DNA from: Gemmata massiliana
GTDB lineage: Bacteria > Planctomycetota > Planctomycetia > Gemmatales > Gemmataceae
DNA length: 64,000 bases
Reading direction: 5' to 3'
Assembly: GCA_000531095.1 (NCBI GenBank)
Contig: HG799471.1
Location: forward strand, 67,050 to 131,049
The notes beneath the pieces are model-generated. The model saw only the letters and a list, made by a program, of their open reading frames with translations, was not told the origin of the DNA and searched no databases. Made by a program: the position numbers and the translations under genes. This document shows positions 15,212 through 25,558 of this stretch, one piece after another. The first letter of the stretch is position 1. Each line of letters opens with the position of its first letter.

Positions 15212-17244
15212 ATGGGCTTTCAGATTCGGCCCGAATCCGCGGTATCGCCCATGCCCGACCCGAACCAGCCGCCACAAATCATCGACCCGCGCCTGGGGAG
15301 CCTGCTGGTTTCCGCGCGCGGTCCGTTCGGTGGGAGCCTCCCCACCGCAGTACTCCCCCTCGAGTTCGGCCCGCCCACAGCGGCAGGCGAAGTGGGAACG
15401 CTCGGCCCCTACCGCATCATGCAGGAACTGGGCCGGGGCAATATGGGCGCCGTCTTCCTGGCGCTGGACACGCGCCTGGACCGCAGCCTCGCGCTGAAAG
15501 TGATGCGGCCCGAGTTCGCCGCCGACGCGGAAGGGCGCGCGCGGTTCCTCCGCGAGGCAAAGTCCGCGGCCCGGATCGACCACGACAACGTCGTCACGGT
15601 GTACGAGGCCGACGAGCGCGAGGGCATGCCGTACATCGCCATGCAGCTCCTCCGGGGTACCCGCTGGACGCCTTCCTCGCACTCAAGGGCGCGCCCTCAC
15701 TGCGGAACATCGTGCGGATCGCGCGCGAGGCGGCCCTCGGGTTGGCCGCGGCGCACCGGCTCGGCGTCGTCCACCGCGACATCAAGCCCGCGAACCTGTG
15801 GCTGGAGTCCCCCCAGGGCCGGGTGAAGCTGCTCGACTTCGGCCTGGCCCGACCCGACGGCATGGATAACGAGCTCACCAAGAGCGGGGCCGTGATCGGG
15901 ACACCGGCGTTCATGTCGCCGGAACAGGCCCTCGGCGAACAAGTGGATCACCGCACCGATCTCTTCTCGCTGGGCTCGGTCCTCTACTGGCTCTGCACGG
16001 GCCAGCTCCCCTTCCAGGGGGCGAGCGTTGTGGCCGTGCTGATGGCACTGGGTACCGCGGAACCGGAGCCCGTCCACGTGCTGAACCCCGACGTGCCCCC
16101 GCCGCTGGCGGAGCTGATCCACTGGCTTCTCGCGAAGTCGCCGGCGGAGCGGCCACAGACCGCAGCGGAAGTCGCCAACCACTTGCACGAGATCCTGGAA
16201 CTGCCGACGGGCCTGTCCTCGGTCGCACCACCGAGCGTACCACCTCCTATCAGCACGCGGGTAGAAACCTCCGATCCGTGGCTGACCCGCGCGCTGAAAG
16301 GCCCCGGTTCGCGCGCAGGGTACCGCGCGACACCACCGGCCGTGTCGCCGACCGCACAGCCGGCTGAGCCGTTGATCCCACCACCGGTCGTGCCGCCGGC
16401 TGCGCCGAGCGAACCACGGGTACTCCACACGATGCCGGTCGTCGCCATCACGCCGACGACTCCATCGAACGAAGAGCCGAGGGCGACTAGCGCGCCGGAC
16501 ACGATCGGCACGCTCATTTCATCCGGCACCGTCTGGGAAAAACCGCGGAGCAAGCCCCGTGAGAGGAGCACGCGAAGAGAGTACGCCCCCCCCGAAGTGG
16601 ACTATTTTGACCGGCCGAGGCGAACGTACAGAAGGCCGAGGAGAAGGGACAACCACACCGGAGCGATCCTGGCCATCATCGGGGGTGGTATCGGCACGCT
16701 GGTCGCTGTTGCCTTGATCGTGGTGCTGATCGTGACCGGGGGAAAGAAAGGGGCGGATTCGGCTCAACAGAAGGCCAGTGACCACGGCCGTCAGACGACA
16801 AGAGGAACCACGTCAGGGGATGCCGGCGCCCGGCCTCCCGTCGACACCGATCACGAAGCAGACACACCGCGTTCGGTGCCGCCCACAGTCGATGTACCAA
16901 AACCGCCCCCGCCAGCGCCTCCATCCAGCGCCAGTTTAGCCGGCCAGTGGACCCGCGAAGTTGACGGACTGATCGAGGTGTGGACCATTCGCTCCGTTGC
17001 CGGCAAATGGGAAATTGAGGGACGGCTATTCGACGGCGTGGAGGAGGTCGGAACCTTTGTCGGCTCGGACGCACAAATGTCCGATCGCGCCCTCACGTTC
17101 ATTCAACGTTTCGAGAAGCAACCGCCTCAACCCCGGCCCAGCGGGGCAACCATCGCGGCCAAGCTCGGTGGGGCCAATCTCGTGTTCACTTGGCGGCACA
17201 ACGGGAGCAGTGGAAGTGGCACGATGATACGAGTGAAGCAATGA
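15212..17244 (+). CDS. Membrane Ser/Thr protein kinase, frameshifted
   Basis: A Hanks-type kinase split into two frames. The first (15212 onward) codes the N-lobe: LGPYRIMQELGRGNMGAVFL (glycine loop), LALKVM (catalytic Lys) and the hinge YIAMQLLRG. The second supplies LDAFLALKGAPSLRNIVRIA, VHRDIKPANL (catalytic loop), LLDFGLARP (DFG) and GTPAFMSPEQ. The join falls at TCCGGGGTACCCG (15651-15663), where one missing base explains everything; with it the gene is 677 residues. After the kinase come a Pro-rich linker, one transmembrane helix (AIIGGGIGTLVAVALIVVLI) and an exported C-terminal domain of about 100 residues (SLAGQWTREVDGLIEVWTIR). The start is uncertain (ATG 15212 or 15251). It may be a sequencing error or a real lesion. 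Confidence 0.8.
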
Positions 17245-17258
17245 GCCGGTGAGTTTGT

Positions 17259-17286
17259 GGGGAGGCTGGTACAAAAAAGCCTCCCC
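17259..17286. terminator. Terminator-like hairpin between convergent genes
   Basis: Stem GGGGAGGC / GCCTCCCC with the loop TGGTACAAAAAA, just after the kinase stop and facing the radical SAM gene. Confidence 0.6.
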
Positions 17287-17332
17287 CGCTTTGTCATTTC
17301 GAGGGCACGGTCACGAATTTGATCGTGCAGTC

Positions 17333-18598
17333 TCACCTCCCCAGCACCGCGGGTGCGGATTCCTGGGCGTGGCGGGCGTCGTGCCCGGTGTAGGCGCCGA
17401 AATCATTGAAGAACAGGCGCTTCGCCAGCCGATAGAACACATTTTTCTCCGGGATCTCAGCCGACGGCGCGTACTGCGACGTGCGAATCGTCATCGCGTC
17501 GAGTTCGGCGAGGGCAGTCTTTCGCGCGGTCGCGTCCTTCGCGCCGTGGGCCTCGACCAGCTTCTTGAGCAGATCCGGGCGCTCCAGCACGATGCACCCG
17601 CGTGTCGTCTCGGCCGCGAGCTTGCGGAAGTCCGCCAAGAACGCGGACCGAAGGAACTTCTGTTTGAGCGGGCGCGAGTCTGCCGTTGAGTGGATCGATT
17701 CCGTGGAGAACTGCACGATCGGGCACGGCTCGATGTCACCCCACGGGTTGATGTGGTGACTGATGCCGGTCGCCGCCGGGCACAGTGCCTTGCCCTCGCC
17801 GTCGTGGTACGCATCGACGATGATAATCGGCTTCTTCGCGCGCATCTCCACTACGAACTTCCGCGCCCGAACCGCCTGCTCGGGCGTTAAACACAGGTCC
17901 GGGTTCGGGTTCGGTCCCATCGGGCGGTACACGTGGAACCACGTGTAGAGTACGCCCTTTTCGATGAGCCGATCGATCCACTGTTCCCGGAGCAAGTCAT
18001 CAATGTTGGTCCGCGCGAGGCTCGTGCAGACGCCCGTGAACACACCCGCGTCCAGCGCATTGTGCAACCCCTGGAGCGTCTTGTTCAGCACCCCGCCGCG
18101 CCCGCGGCGCTCGTCCGAAACGATCTCCGAGCCTTCCACCGAAATGAGCGGCGTCACGTTCCCCAAGCGCCACATCTGTTTGGCGCGCTCGGGCGTGATG
18201 AAGTGGCCGTTCGTGAAGATCTGGAAGTAACAGTCCGGGTGCTCCGCGAGCATGTCCAGCAGGTGCGGGTGCATGAACGGCTCGCCGCCGACGATCCCGA
18301 AGAACACGTTCCCCATCTGCTTCGCTTCGCGGACGAGTTGGTGGAACGCGGCCGGCTTGATCGTCTCCTGCTTCATGCTCACATCGACCCAGCACCCCTG
18401 GCACCGCAAATTACACGTGTTGATGATGCTCACGTACAAAAACGGCGGGAACACCTGGCCGCGTTTCAGGCGCAACTTGTGCTTGTGAACGGACAAAGCG
18501 CCTTTAACGCCCATGTTGTACGCGAGCTTCCACAGGAGCCGCTTGTCGGTTTCCAACAGGACGCGCTTGGCCAACTTGAACGACGCGAGCAGGGTCAC
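17333..18598 (-). CDS. Radical SAM enzyme
   Basis: 421 residues. The iron-sulfur motif CNLRCQGCW (Cys62, Cys66, Cys69; CxxxCxxC) follows the strand FLYVSIINT; then FFGIVGGEPFMHP (the GGE SAM-binding motif) and QIFTNGHFITPERA. The C-terminal part has further cysteines (GKALCPAATG, GDIEPCPIVQFS, RGCIVLERP), which suggest a SPASM/twitch-like auxiliary cluster. An N-terminal basic helical extension of about 50 residues precedes the barrel. Radical SAM/SPASM enzymes modify peptides, cofactors or lipids by radical chemistry; I cannot name the substrate, and no precursor peptide gene is seen nearby. It stands alone on its strand. Confidence 0.86.
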   Translation of the reverse strand: MTLLASFKLAKRVLLETDKRLLWKLAYNMGVKGALSVHKHKLRLKRGQVFPPFLYVSIINTCNLRCQGCWVDVSMKQETIKPAAFHQLVREAKQMGNVFFGIVGGEPFMHPHLLDMLAEHPDCYFQIFTNGHFITPERAKQMWRLGNVTPLISVEGSEIVSDERRGRGGVLNKTLQGLHNALDAGVFTGVCTSLARTNIDDLLREQWIDRLIEKGVLYTWFHVYRPMGPNPNPDLCLTPEQAVRARKFVVEMRAKKPIIIVDAYHDGEGKALCPAATGISHHINPWGDIEPCPIVQFSTESIHSTADSRPLKQKFLRSAFLADFRKLAAETTRGCIVLERPDLLKKLVEAHGAKDATARKTALAELDAMTIRTSQYAPSAEIPEKNVFYRLAKRLFFNDFGAYTGHDARHAQESAPAVLGR

Positions 18599-18821
18599 GG
18601 TGCGCTCCGGGCGGAACGGTGCGGTACTACAGATGAAGTGTACCGCTTACGCGGGAGATATTACGGGAGATTTTCGCGCGGGTGGCCAGCCGTAGCGCCT
18701 GTGCGGGTGGAACGCTCTGAGACGAAGTGCGAAACGCCCTCGGCATCAGTTCGGGTCGGCGCCTCGACCGGCGCGCGGGAACACTTGAGCGTTGCCCCGC
18801 GTCGCGTCAGGAGGACGACCG

Positions 18822-19556
18822 ATGGTTCCACTTCTCTTGTTGCTCACCGCCCCCGGTCACGACCCGTTGGGCCATCCGCCCGGTCCGGCCGACTACCCCA
18901 TCCCCCTTCCCTCTCTCACCGCGCCCATCCCGGCGGCTTCGACCTGGGACCGCATGTTCCCTTCCGGGCACTGTGCGGGACCGGCGCTTCAGCCGTTCCA
19001 GAAGCAACCGCGTGTTTGCCCGGTCGCGGTTTGTGCGTGCGACTCGGAAGCCAGCCTTCCTTCAAAAAACATCGCGTGGGTCAAGGAGTTCCACACTGTG
19101 GCCCACGTTCCGTACCCGCGTTACGACCTGAGCGGTTGCCCCGTCGAGGGTGACGGGCTGCTGATCTACGAGGGAATGCGGTTCGCCGTGGATCAGAAAA
19201 CCGGGAACTACGACCTGACGTTCACCGCGACCGTACCGGCAATGCCCGTGCTTTTGCGCCTGCAACTGACGCTCACCAGCCCGGACGGGAAGCAGGAGTA
19301 CAAACTCACGCTCCCAATGATCCGTATGGAACCGCCACGCGACGCCAAGCCCGGTGACCCGGCCCCGCGCACGTTCCATGTCGCGCACCGGGGGTATTCG
19401 AGCCTGCTGTTCGACCCGAAGCAGGGTATTCCGCCCAGTCAGTGGGACCGGCAGACGGCAACGCTCAAAGCCGCGATCGACAACACCTGGGTCATTACCC
19501 GCACCGGTACCGCCCGCTTCGGTACGCCGATCGCCATCGACGACCCGAATCGGTGA
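18822..19556 (+). CDS. Exported protein, unknown
   Basis: 244 residues. AGGAGG at 18809-18814, seven bases before ATG 18822, fixes the start inside a longer open frame. A short hydrophobic N-terminus (MVPLLLLLTAPG) may be a weak signal peptide. The middle has four cysteines (HCAGPALQ, RVCPVAVCACDSEA), and the C-terminal half is beta-rich (FTATVPAMPVLLRLQLTLTS, HVAHRGYSSLLFD). The fold resembles nothing I recognise. A terminator-like hairpin follows at 19580-19606, so it appears to be its own unit before the giant secretin-like gene. Confidence 0.7.
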   Translation: MVPLLLLLTAPGHDPLGHPPGPADYPIPLPSLTAPIPAASTWDRMFPSGHCAGPALQPFQKQPRVCPVAVCACDSEASLPSKNIAWVKEFHTVAHVPYPRYDLSGCPVEGDGLLIYEGMRFAVDQKTGNYDLTFTATVPAMPVLLRLQLTLTSPDGKQEYKLTLPMIRMEPPRDAKPGDPAPRTFHVAHRGYSSLLFDPKQGIPPSQWDRQTATLKAAIDNTWVITRTGTARFGTPIAIDDPNR

Positions 19557-19579
19557 GTGCCGTCGCTCTGATCCCCGTT

Positions 19580-19606
19580 CGACCGCGGCCCCTCGCGCCG
19601 CGGTCG
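19580..19606 (+). terminator. Terminator-like hairpin
   Basis: A perfect 10-base stem CGACCGCGGC with loop CCCTCGC, followed by TCTCATTTCTCTC; it lies 23 bases after the stop codon. Confidence 0.65.
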
Positions 19607-19775
19607 TCTCATTTCTCTCTCGGGTTGAGTTATTTTCCGCAAATAAGCAGCGCCCCGGAAAGATAGCACAACTGGTAAAGTCGGCATTTGCGCCCCGTCG
19701 ATAACTCGCGTGCAGAGGCAGGTCCGTACACGCTCGCCCAGGCGCTGCGCGTCGGGTGACACGGGGGCTACGGTC

Positions 19776-22700
19776 ATGGCGCGCAATGCCGCGAAAATGT
19801 TGTTGTGCCTGGGGCTCGGTGCCGCCGTCATGTACGGCAGTACGAACTACCGCACCATTCTGGAACAGATCGCTTCAGAAACAGCCGCTCTGTCCACCGA
19901 AGCACCGAGCGCGGCTCCGGCGCCGCTCCCTCCGGAGATCACCTCCGCACCTCGCGTTGCGGAACCGGTGCGACGCGACCCGAACGTGCGCCCGGCCAGT
20001 CTGACGGACGAGACGAAGCCCGAACCGGTCAAGAGCGTTCGGCTCGAAGACGCTCAGGGCATTGTGTGGGATCTGAATAAGCCACCGGTGGACGGCGTTG
20101 CGACGCTCGGAACCACGGTGAAACTTAAACTCGATCGCACCATCGCCAACCAACTCCTCCTGAGTACCGATGATCCTGCGGTTCGTGAGAAGTCGGTCGA
20201 CGACGTCCCCGGCGTGAAGCGCAGCGACGAGAACGGGACCACGTTCGTCGCGCTCGATCTGACGAAGCTGAAGGCCACCGACGGCAAAATCAACTTCGAG
20301 CTGCGAGTTAAGAGCGTCGGCCCTCAAACGTCCGATCCGTACAAGTTCACGATCCTGGTCCCGTCCGAACCGAGCGACGCGATCTCGGGTCAGGTGACCG
20401 AGTACGCGACCTCTCCGCCTCTGCGCCCGGCCCCGATCTCCTCGGTCGTGGGTATGGTCGACGTCTACGGCAAACCTCAATACGAGCCGTACTTGCGTCT
20501 CTTCGGTCAGGTGAAGGGCGCAGCGACCCTCCGGTTCGTGCTCCAGCCCGAAGGCGGGACCGCGACAGAGGTGGACGGGGACATCGGCCGCAACGCCTCT
20601 GGTGCATGGGACGCCCGCGTGCGACTCCCGGTCCTCAACGATCTCACCAAAGCCAAGCTGTTCATGCGGGTGGAGTACACCAACGCCCGCCTGTATTTCA
20701 CGAACCCGCTCCCGCTCCGGTTCAACTTTGTACCCGAAACGCTCGACCCGCCGGCGCTTGACTCCCCCGTGTCGGCCGAGGGTAAGACCGTCACCCCAGC
20801 GAGCGATTTCTCCACCACGGGGCTGCCCGCATACTACTCGAACGGCACGAAGTTCGACCTGAAGGTGGCACCGCCCCAGAACGCGCAAGTGCTGGTCGCA
20901 TACGTCGACAACGCCGCGATCTTCCCGGGGATCAGCGTCGTCCCGGCGCCAGGCGGGGACGGGAAAGTTACGTTCCAGAAGCTCGATGTGGGGAACGGAC
21001 GGGATCACGTGATCCGCGTCGCGGCCGTGCGCGGATCGTTCGTCGGCACACCCGCACAAATCAAACTCATGGTGGCCACCACGCCACCGACGGTGGAAAG
21101 TGTGAACGCGCAACCGGGATTCGGCCAATCGAACGGGATCGGGACCGAGAAGATCGTCATCCGCTTCAGCAGCAAGAACCCGATCGATTCCAACTTCAAG
21201 GCCGACACCTTCAAGGTGTCCCACAACGAGAACAAGGCCCAACGCGGGAACCTGCCGATCGGCACACCGGTGTACGACAAGTTGACCAACAGCGTCACCC
21301 TCAACGTCGGTGCGATCCTGCCCGGCACGTACACGGTCGCGATTCTGAAGAACAAGATCACCGACGTGTTCGGGAACGCGCTCCCGGAATCCACCGAGGT
21401 CCAGGACGGAGGTAATGCGTTCGAGGCCACCGTTTCGACCCAAGCAGCGCCAGACAAGGCCGTTCCGGTCGATCCCTCTGGCACGACGCTCCAGACCGGT
21501 CCGCCGGTGGACTTCCGCATCTACCTCAAACCACCCGTTTACGACGAGGGGTTCAACCCGTCGGACCGGGTCGAGTCGCGGGTCGCGCGGCTGTACTACT
21601 ACCGCGACGCGCACCGGGTCGCACAACTCATTAACCGATCGGTGAAGTCGTACAACGCGGCGGACGTAGACGTCCGCCGTCGCGCCGCTAACCGCACACG
21701 CGACGACGCCAACAAAGCCGAGGACGAACGCAAGCGCCTGGAATTTCTCTCGGTCAAAGCCGCGCAGGACGCGCGCGCGGCGGAGGCGGAACTGAACAAC
21801 CTCCAGAACCGGGTCGCCGGCGCGCGCGGGACCGCGGAACAGGCCCGACGGAGTTTGATCCAGAAGCGGATTGAAATTGATGAGGCGAAGCGCATGGGAC
21901 GCCCCCCGGGTGAGATCGCGGGGCTTCAAGCCGAAGCGGAGACGATCGAACGCGCCCTGATTTCCGCGGATTCTATCGACCGGCAGGGGCCGGCCGATAT
22001 TGCTCGCGCGCAGGGAAACGTCGCGGCGAAGCGGGAAATGGAAGCCAAGGCTGTTGAAGCGTGGATGGTCAAGGAGTTCGAGGAACGGCGCCTGCGCGAG
22101 AACCAGTTCCGCGTCGAAGTATCGGCGTCCACCGCGGACCCGGACACCTACGCGCCCGGGCGCCCGGACTCCGACGACCCGGTGATGCGCGTGTCGGTTT
22201 CGGTGATCGGCGAGGGGCTGATCCAGCTCCGCGGGCCGATCAAAGGGTTGAACGTCATCCGCACGATGTTGAACCAGATCGACGCCCCGGTGGGCCAGGT
22301 CCGCGTGGCCGTTCACACGCTTCAAGTCAACGGCGAACGCGCCGATCGCATGGAGAAGGTGGTCGCCAACATCCAGCGGTACCTGGACCACTCGCGGTTC
22401 CTCACGGCCCAATCGAGCCAGATGCTCCGCAACGCGGTCACGTCGGTCGCCGCGCGCAAAGCCGCGGAAGCGGCCGCGACACTGGCCCCCGGCTGGACTC
22501 AATGGGACCGCGACCAAAAGTACCTGTATGCGTTCTTCGGGAAGGATTTCACCGACGAGTTGATGCAACTCGACTCGGAGTTCCTCAAGACCGGTAACAA
22601 GCTCCTCGCGCTCAACTCGATGGACAGCACGAGTCTGTCCTCGGCCCTTTTTCTGATGGCGCTCGCGAAGAACGAAGTGCGAATGGAAATCATCCAGGAA

Positions 22701-25418
22701 TTTCTGGCAACCGTTCAGCGCGATCTGCCCCAAGCGGAAGCCCGGTACTACATGATCGGGATCGCGACGCCGAAGCACTGCGACGCCTGCAAGGACAAGA
22801 AGGAGTATCTTCTGGCGAGCAACTCGCCGTTCGAGTCGCTGGTCGGCTTCTTCAACGCCCACGTGACCGGCACCGACACGCTCAACCCGCTCCAGCGCGA
22901 GTTCATCCGCCTCGCCCAGATCTTCAAAGCGCAGATGATTACCGAGATGCAACTGCGCCAGCGCGTGATGGAGCGCTCGCTGTTGGAGGAGCGCATCAAC
23001 ACGAACTACCTCGACGAACTGCGCAAGGCGAAGCAGATGGAGGACGACGCGAAGAAGGTTCTGCGCGCCCTCCAGGAGCAACTCAACCTCGCGAGCGCAC
23101 AGAGCCAAAGCTCGCTGAACGGGTTCCAGGTACTGCTCGAAAAAGCGACCACCGAAATCGGGGTCGTGTCCCAGGTGTTCGCGAAAGAGCCGAACCAAAA
23201 CGTCGTGATCGGGCAAAAGCAGTTCACCGCGCCCAAGTGGACGGGTGACAAAAGCAAAGGCGAACCGCGCTCGTGGCAGTTCACCAGCAGAACCCTCCGG
23301 GACCAACTGGACCAAACGGGGGATCTGCTCAACCAGTTTTATTACATCGATCCGGACGCCTACAAGCGGTACTCGGCCACCATCAAACTGATCAAGAAGG
23401 CCGCGACCACGGGTGAACTCGGCGACGACGAGTACCAGGATCTGAAGAAAGGTCTGGACGAATTACTGAATCTCCTCCGAACGGAAGCGGCGGCCGTCCA
23501 GAAGAACCTGGACACGATCCGAGGGCAGCTCCAGGGCGATAACGCGAACCCGCTCGAAGCGGCCGCACGGTACCGGATCTTCCGCGAGGAGGTTCTCAAC
23601 CGGTTGCGCCAGGGGAGCGAGTTCCGCACGGCAGCCGAGACTATCTTCAAAGAGGCCGACCCCACGTTCCGGGCACTCGAAAGCACGGCCGGGCAGTACG
23701 CCGCCGCGTTCAAGAGCGCACGCGACGCCCGGCGCCCGCTCGACGAGAAGAAGCTGCTCGACCTGCTCGTGGACGAGATGGAAGACAAGTACGTCGAGAT
23801 CCTCGAAGGGATGCGGGCGCGCACCGCGAACGTGGACAACTACCTCAAGAGCGTGACCACCGCGCTCGACGACGACTTCAACACGCAGTACTACCTGCCG
23901 TCGTTCCGCCGGGCGCGCGAGGCGAGCCGGTTCTGGGACGTAACCCTGGCTCAAATCGAAACGACCTCCGTACTGACGAACAACCGGGCGCTCGGTAAGG
24001 TGTCGCCGGCCGCGTCGTATGAATTCGACCTGCCCAAGCGGGATATCGCCATCACCGAAGGGTTCCGGTCCGCGAAGGCGCTGTTCGACGAGTACGGCGC
24101 ACTAATGAACGACCCGTCGTTCCTCGCTCTGGCCAAGCTCTACAGCGGCAATCCGGTTTCGATGGTCCAGGGCGGCGGTGGAGATCTGGCAGCGATCCGA
24201 AGCGTGCTCCCCGGGCTAACGACCACGCCCGACGAGCGGATCATGGCCCAAGCGGGACCGGGCCAGAAGCAGTTCGGGACCGCACTGGACGGGCTGATCC
24301 CGGACCCGGCGATTTACAAGTTCGAGACCGGAACCGGGTACGAGATCCGGCCCGTACTCAGCCCCGACGGGCAGGCGGTGGTGTTCAAGTTCGACTACCT
24401 CTATACGACCGACGTGCGCGAACCGGTCCGGGCCGACGAGAAGCACCTGGGGCGCGTGAAACGCCACCTGATTCACACGGACGTGCAGCTCGGTAACTTC
24501 GAGCTGCGCGAGGTGAGCAAGTACATGGTGGCGCTCAAGGTCGCGCGCACCGGTCGGGGCGTGCAGTTCCTCCAGGATCTCCCCGGTGTCGGCATTTTGT
24601 TCCGCCCACTACCGAGTGCCAGTTCGTCGCTCCAGCAGAACCTGATCTACTCCCAGGCCACGATCTTCCCGACGCTGTTCGACCTGATGGGGCTGCGGTA
24701 CGCCCCTGCGATCGCGGACCTGGACCCGCTCGCGGACCGCATGGCCGAGTTCGCGGCGCGGTACCGCCGCCTCGATGTCGAACAGCGCATCTACGACATC
24801 GCGGCCACCCGCGTCGATGATGCTCTCCGGACACCCTACGGCGAACGCCGGTACGATTATTACCGTTCGCAGATGACGCTCCCGTGGCGCCACCCGAACG
24901 GCTCTGTGGGTGTGGGGCTTCGGCTCCACGACGGGATTCTGCGCGAGGGCTACGACCCCACGATCAAGTTCCCCGAAACGCAGTTCGCGCCCGGGTTCTC
25001 ACCAGAGGGGCGGCCCAAGCCCTACAACCCGAACACGCCCTACGGCCCGCCTGCGTTCGATCCGCCGTACACGATCCCACAACCGCCCCCTGGTGTCCCG
25101 TACCCGGGGGCCACAGGAGCCACCGGCCCGCGGGTTCCGACGGCGGTCAAAATGCCCCCGGGAGCGTCGGGAACGTTCGTCCCCGGATACGGTCCGGTGG
25201 GAGTTGGGAAACCCGTGCCAGTCACGCCCGCACTCCCGACGACGCCCTCAACGCGCCCGGCCGAACTACCAGGGACGAGCCAGCCGCCGATCATTACCGT
25301 GGGGCCGCCGGTAACGAGCCAGCCTCCCGCGGGTCCGCAAACGCCGCTCGCACCGGTCCGGCCGATACCTCAACCTACGGTACCAATGCTGAGCCCGCCG
25401 CCAACGGGAGGGAAGTAG
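19776..25418 (+). CDS. Giant secretin-like outer-membrane protein with coiled-coil insert
   Basis: 1880 residues from ATG 19776, which starts an N-terminal hydrophobic anchor or signal (AAKMLLCLGLGAAVMYG). Residues about 60-600 are beta-rich, Ig-like modules; 628-780 are a charged coiled coil; 804-855 resemble a secretin N-domain (SVIGEGLIQLRGPIKGLNVI, VRVAVHTLQVNG). A long helical region follows, with one CDAC pair near residue 1002. At about 1519-1642 the sequence follows the C-terminal secretin pattern: GYEIRPVLSPDGQAVVFKF, then FLQDLPGVGILFRP (compare the usual VPxLxDIPxLGxLFR) and a closing beta stretch. The tail (1737-1880) is Pro-rich. Secretins form multimeric outer-membrane pores. 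Typical family length is 400-750, so this is far larger. The secretin assignment is by motif only. Confidence 0.78.
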   Translation: MARNAAKMLLCLGLGAAVMYGSTNYRTILEQIASETAALSTEAPSAAPAPLPPEITSAPRVAEPVRRDPNVRPASLTDETKPEPVKSVRLEDAQGIVWDLNKPPVDGVATLGTTVKLKLDRTIANQLLLSTDDPAVREKSVDDVPGVKRSDENGTTFVALDLTKLKATDGKINFELRVKSVGPQTSDPYKFTILVPSEPSDAISGQVTEYATSPPLRPAPISSVVGMVDVYGKPQYEPYLRLFGQVKGAATLRFVLQPEGGTATEVDGDIGRNASGAWDARVRLPVLNDLTKAKLFMRVEYTNARLYFTNPLPLRFNFVPETLDPPALDSPVSAEGKTVTPASDFSTTGLPAYYSNGTKFDLKVAPPQNAQVLVAYVDNAAIFPGISVVPAPGGDGKVTFQKLDVGNGRDHVIRVAAVRGSFVGTPAQIKLMVATTPPTVESVNAQPGFGQSNGIGTEKIVIRFSSKNPIDSNFKADTFKVSHNENKAQRGNLPIGTPVYDKLTNSVTLNVGAILPGTYTVAILKNKITDVFGNALPESTEVQDGGNAFEATVSTQAAPDKAVPVDPSGTTLQTGPPVDFRIYLKPPVYDEGFNPSDRVESRVARLYYYRDAHRVAQLINRSVKSYNAADVDVRRRAANRTRDDANKAEDERKRLEFLSVKAAQDARAAEAELNNLQNRVAGARGTAEQARRSLIQKRIEIDEAKRMGRPPGEIAGLQAEAETIERALISADSIDRQGPADIARAQGNVAAKREMEAKAVEAWMVKEFEERRLRENQFRVEVSASTADPDTYAPGRPDSDDPVMRVSVSVIGEGLIQLRGPIKGLNVIRTMLNQIDAPVGQVRVAVHTLQVNGERADRMEKVVANIQRYLDHSRFLTAQSSQMLRNAVTSVAARKAAEAAATLAPGWTQWDRDQKYLYAFFGKDFTDELMQLDSEFLKTGNKLLALNSMDSTSLSSALFLMALAKNEVRMEIIQEFLATVQRDLPQAEARYYMIGIATPKHCDACKDKKEYLLASNSPFESLVGFFNAHVTGTDTLNPLQREFIRLAQIFKAQMITEMQLRQRVMERSLLEERINTNYLDELRKAKQMEDDAKKVLRALQEQLNLASAQSQSSLNGFQVLLEKATTEIGVVSQVFAKEPNQNVVIGQKQFTAPKWTGDKSKGEPRSWQFTSRTLRDQLDQTGDLLNQFYYIDPDAYKRYSATIKLIKKAATTGELGDDEYQDLKKGLDELLNLLRTEAAAVQKNLDTIRGQLQGDNANPLEAAARYRIFREEVLNRLRQGSEFRTAAETIFKEADPTFRALESTAGQYAAAFKSARDARRPLDEKKLLDLLVDEMEDKYVEILEGMRARTANVDNYLKSVTTALDDDFNTQYYLPSFRRAREASRFWDVTLAQIETTSVLTNNRALGKVSPAASYEFDLPKRDIAITEGFRSAKALFDEYGALMNDPSFLALAKLYSGNPVSMVQGGGGDLAAIRSVLPGLTTTPDERIMAQAGPGQKQFGTALDGLIPDPAIYKFETGTGYEIRPVLSPDGQAVVFKFDYLYTTDVREPVRADEKHLGRVKRHLIHTDVQLGNFELREVSKYMVALKVARTGRGVQFLQDLPGVGILFRPLPSASSSLQQNLIYSQATIFPTLFDLMGLRYAPAIADLDPLADRMAEFAARYRRLDVEQRIYDIAATRVDDALRTPYGERRYDYYRSQMTLPWRHPNGSVGVGLRLHDGILREGYDPTIKFPETQFAPGFSPEGRPKPYNPNTPYGPPAFDPPYTIPQPPPGVPYPGATGATGPRVPTAVKMPPGASGTFVPGYGPVGVGKPVPVTPALPTTPSTRPAELPGTSQPPIITVGPPVTSQPPAGPQTPLAPVRPIPQPTVPMLSPPPTGGK

Positions 25419-25558
25419 CGACCGTAGGGAATCTCTCGTGGCTGTCGCCGCTCGGGTACTCCCCAACGCGCGAACACAGAGATTGGACCGGGCGCGCCGG
25501 GGTGCGGATGACGAAGTTGCCGAACGGGACAGGAACCCGGCAACGGAGGCGGCGAGCC

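Noticed and set aside
19650-19735. A tRNA-like string (AGCACAACTGGTAAAGTCGGC) before the secretin-like gene.
   Set aside because: The D-stem and acceptor stem do not pair, and there is no proper T-loop.
19875-23315. An 1146-residue minus-strand frame opposite the secretin-like gene.
   Set aside because: No domains or sensible composition; antisense shadow in high-GC sequence.
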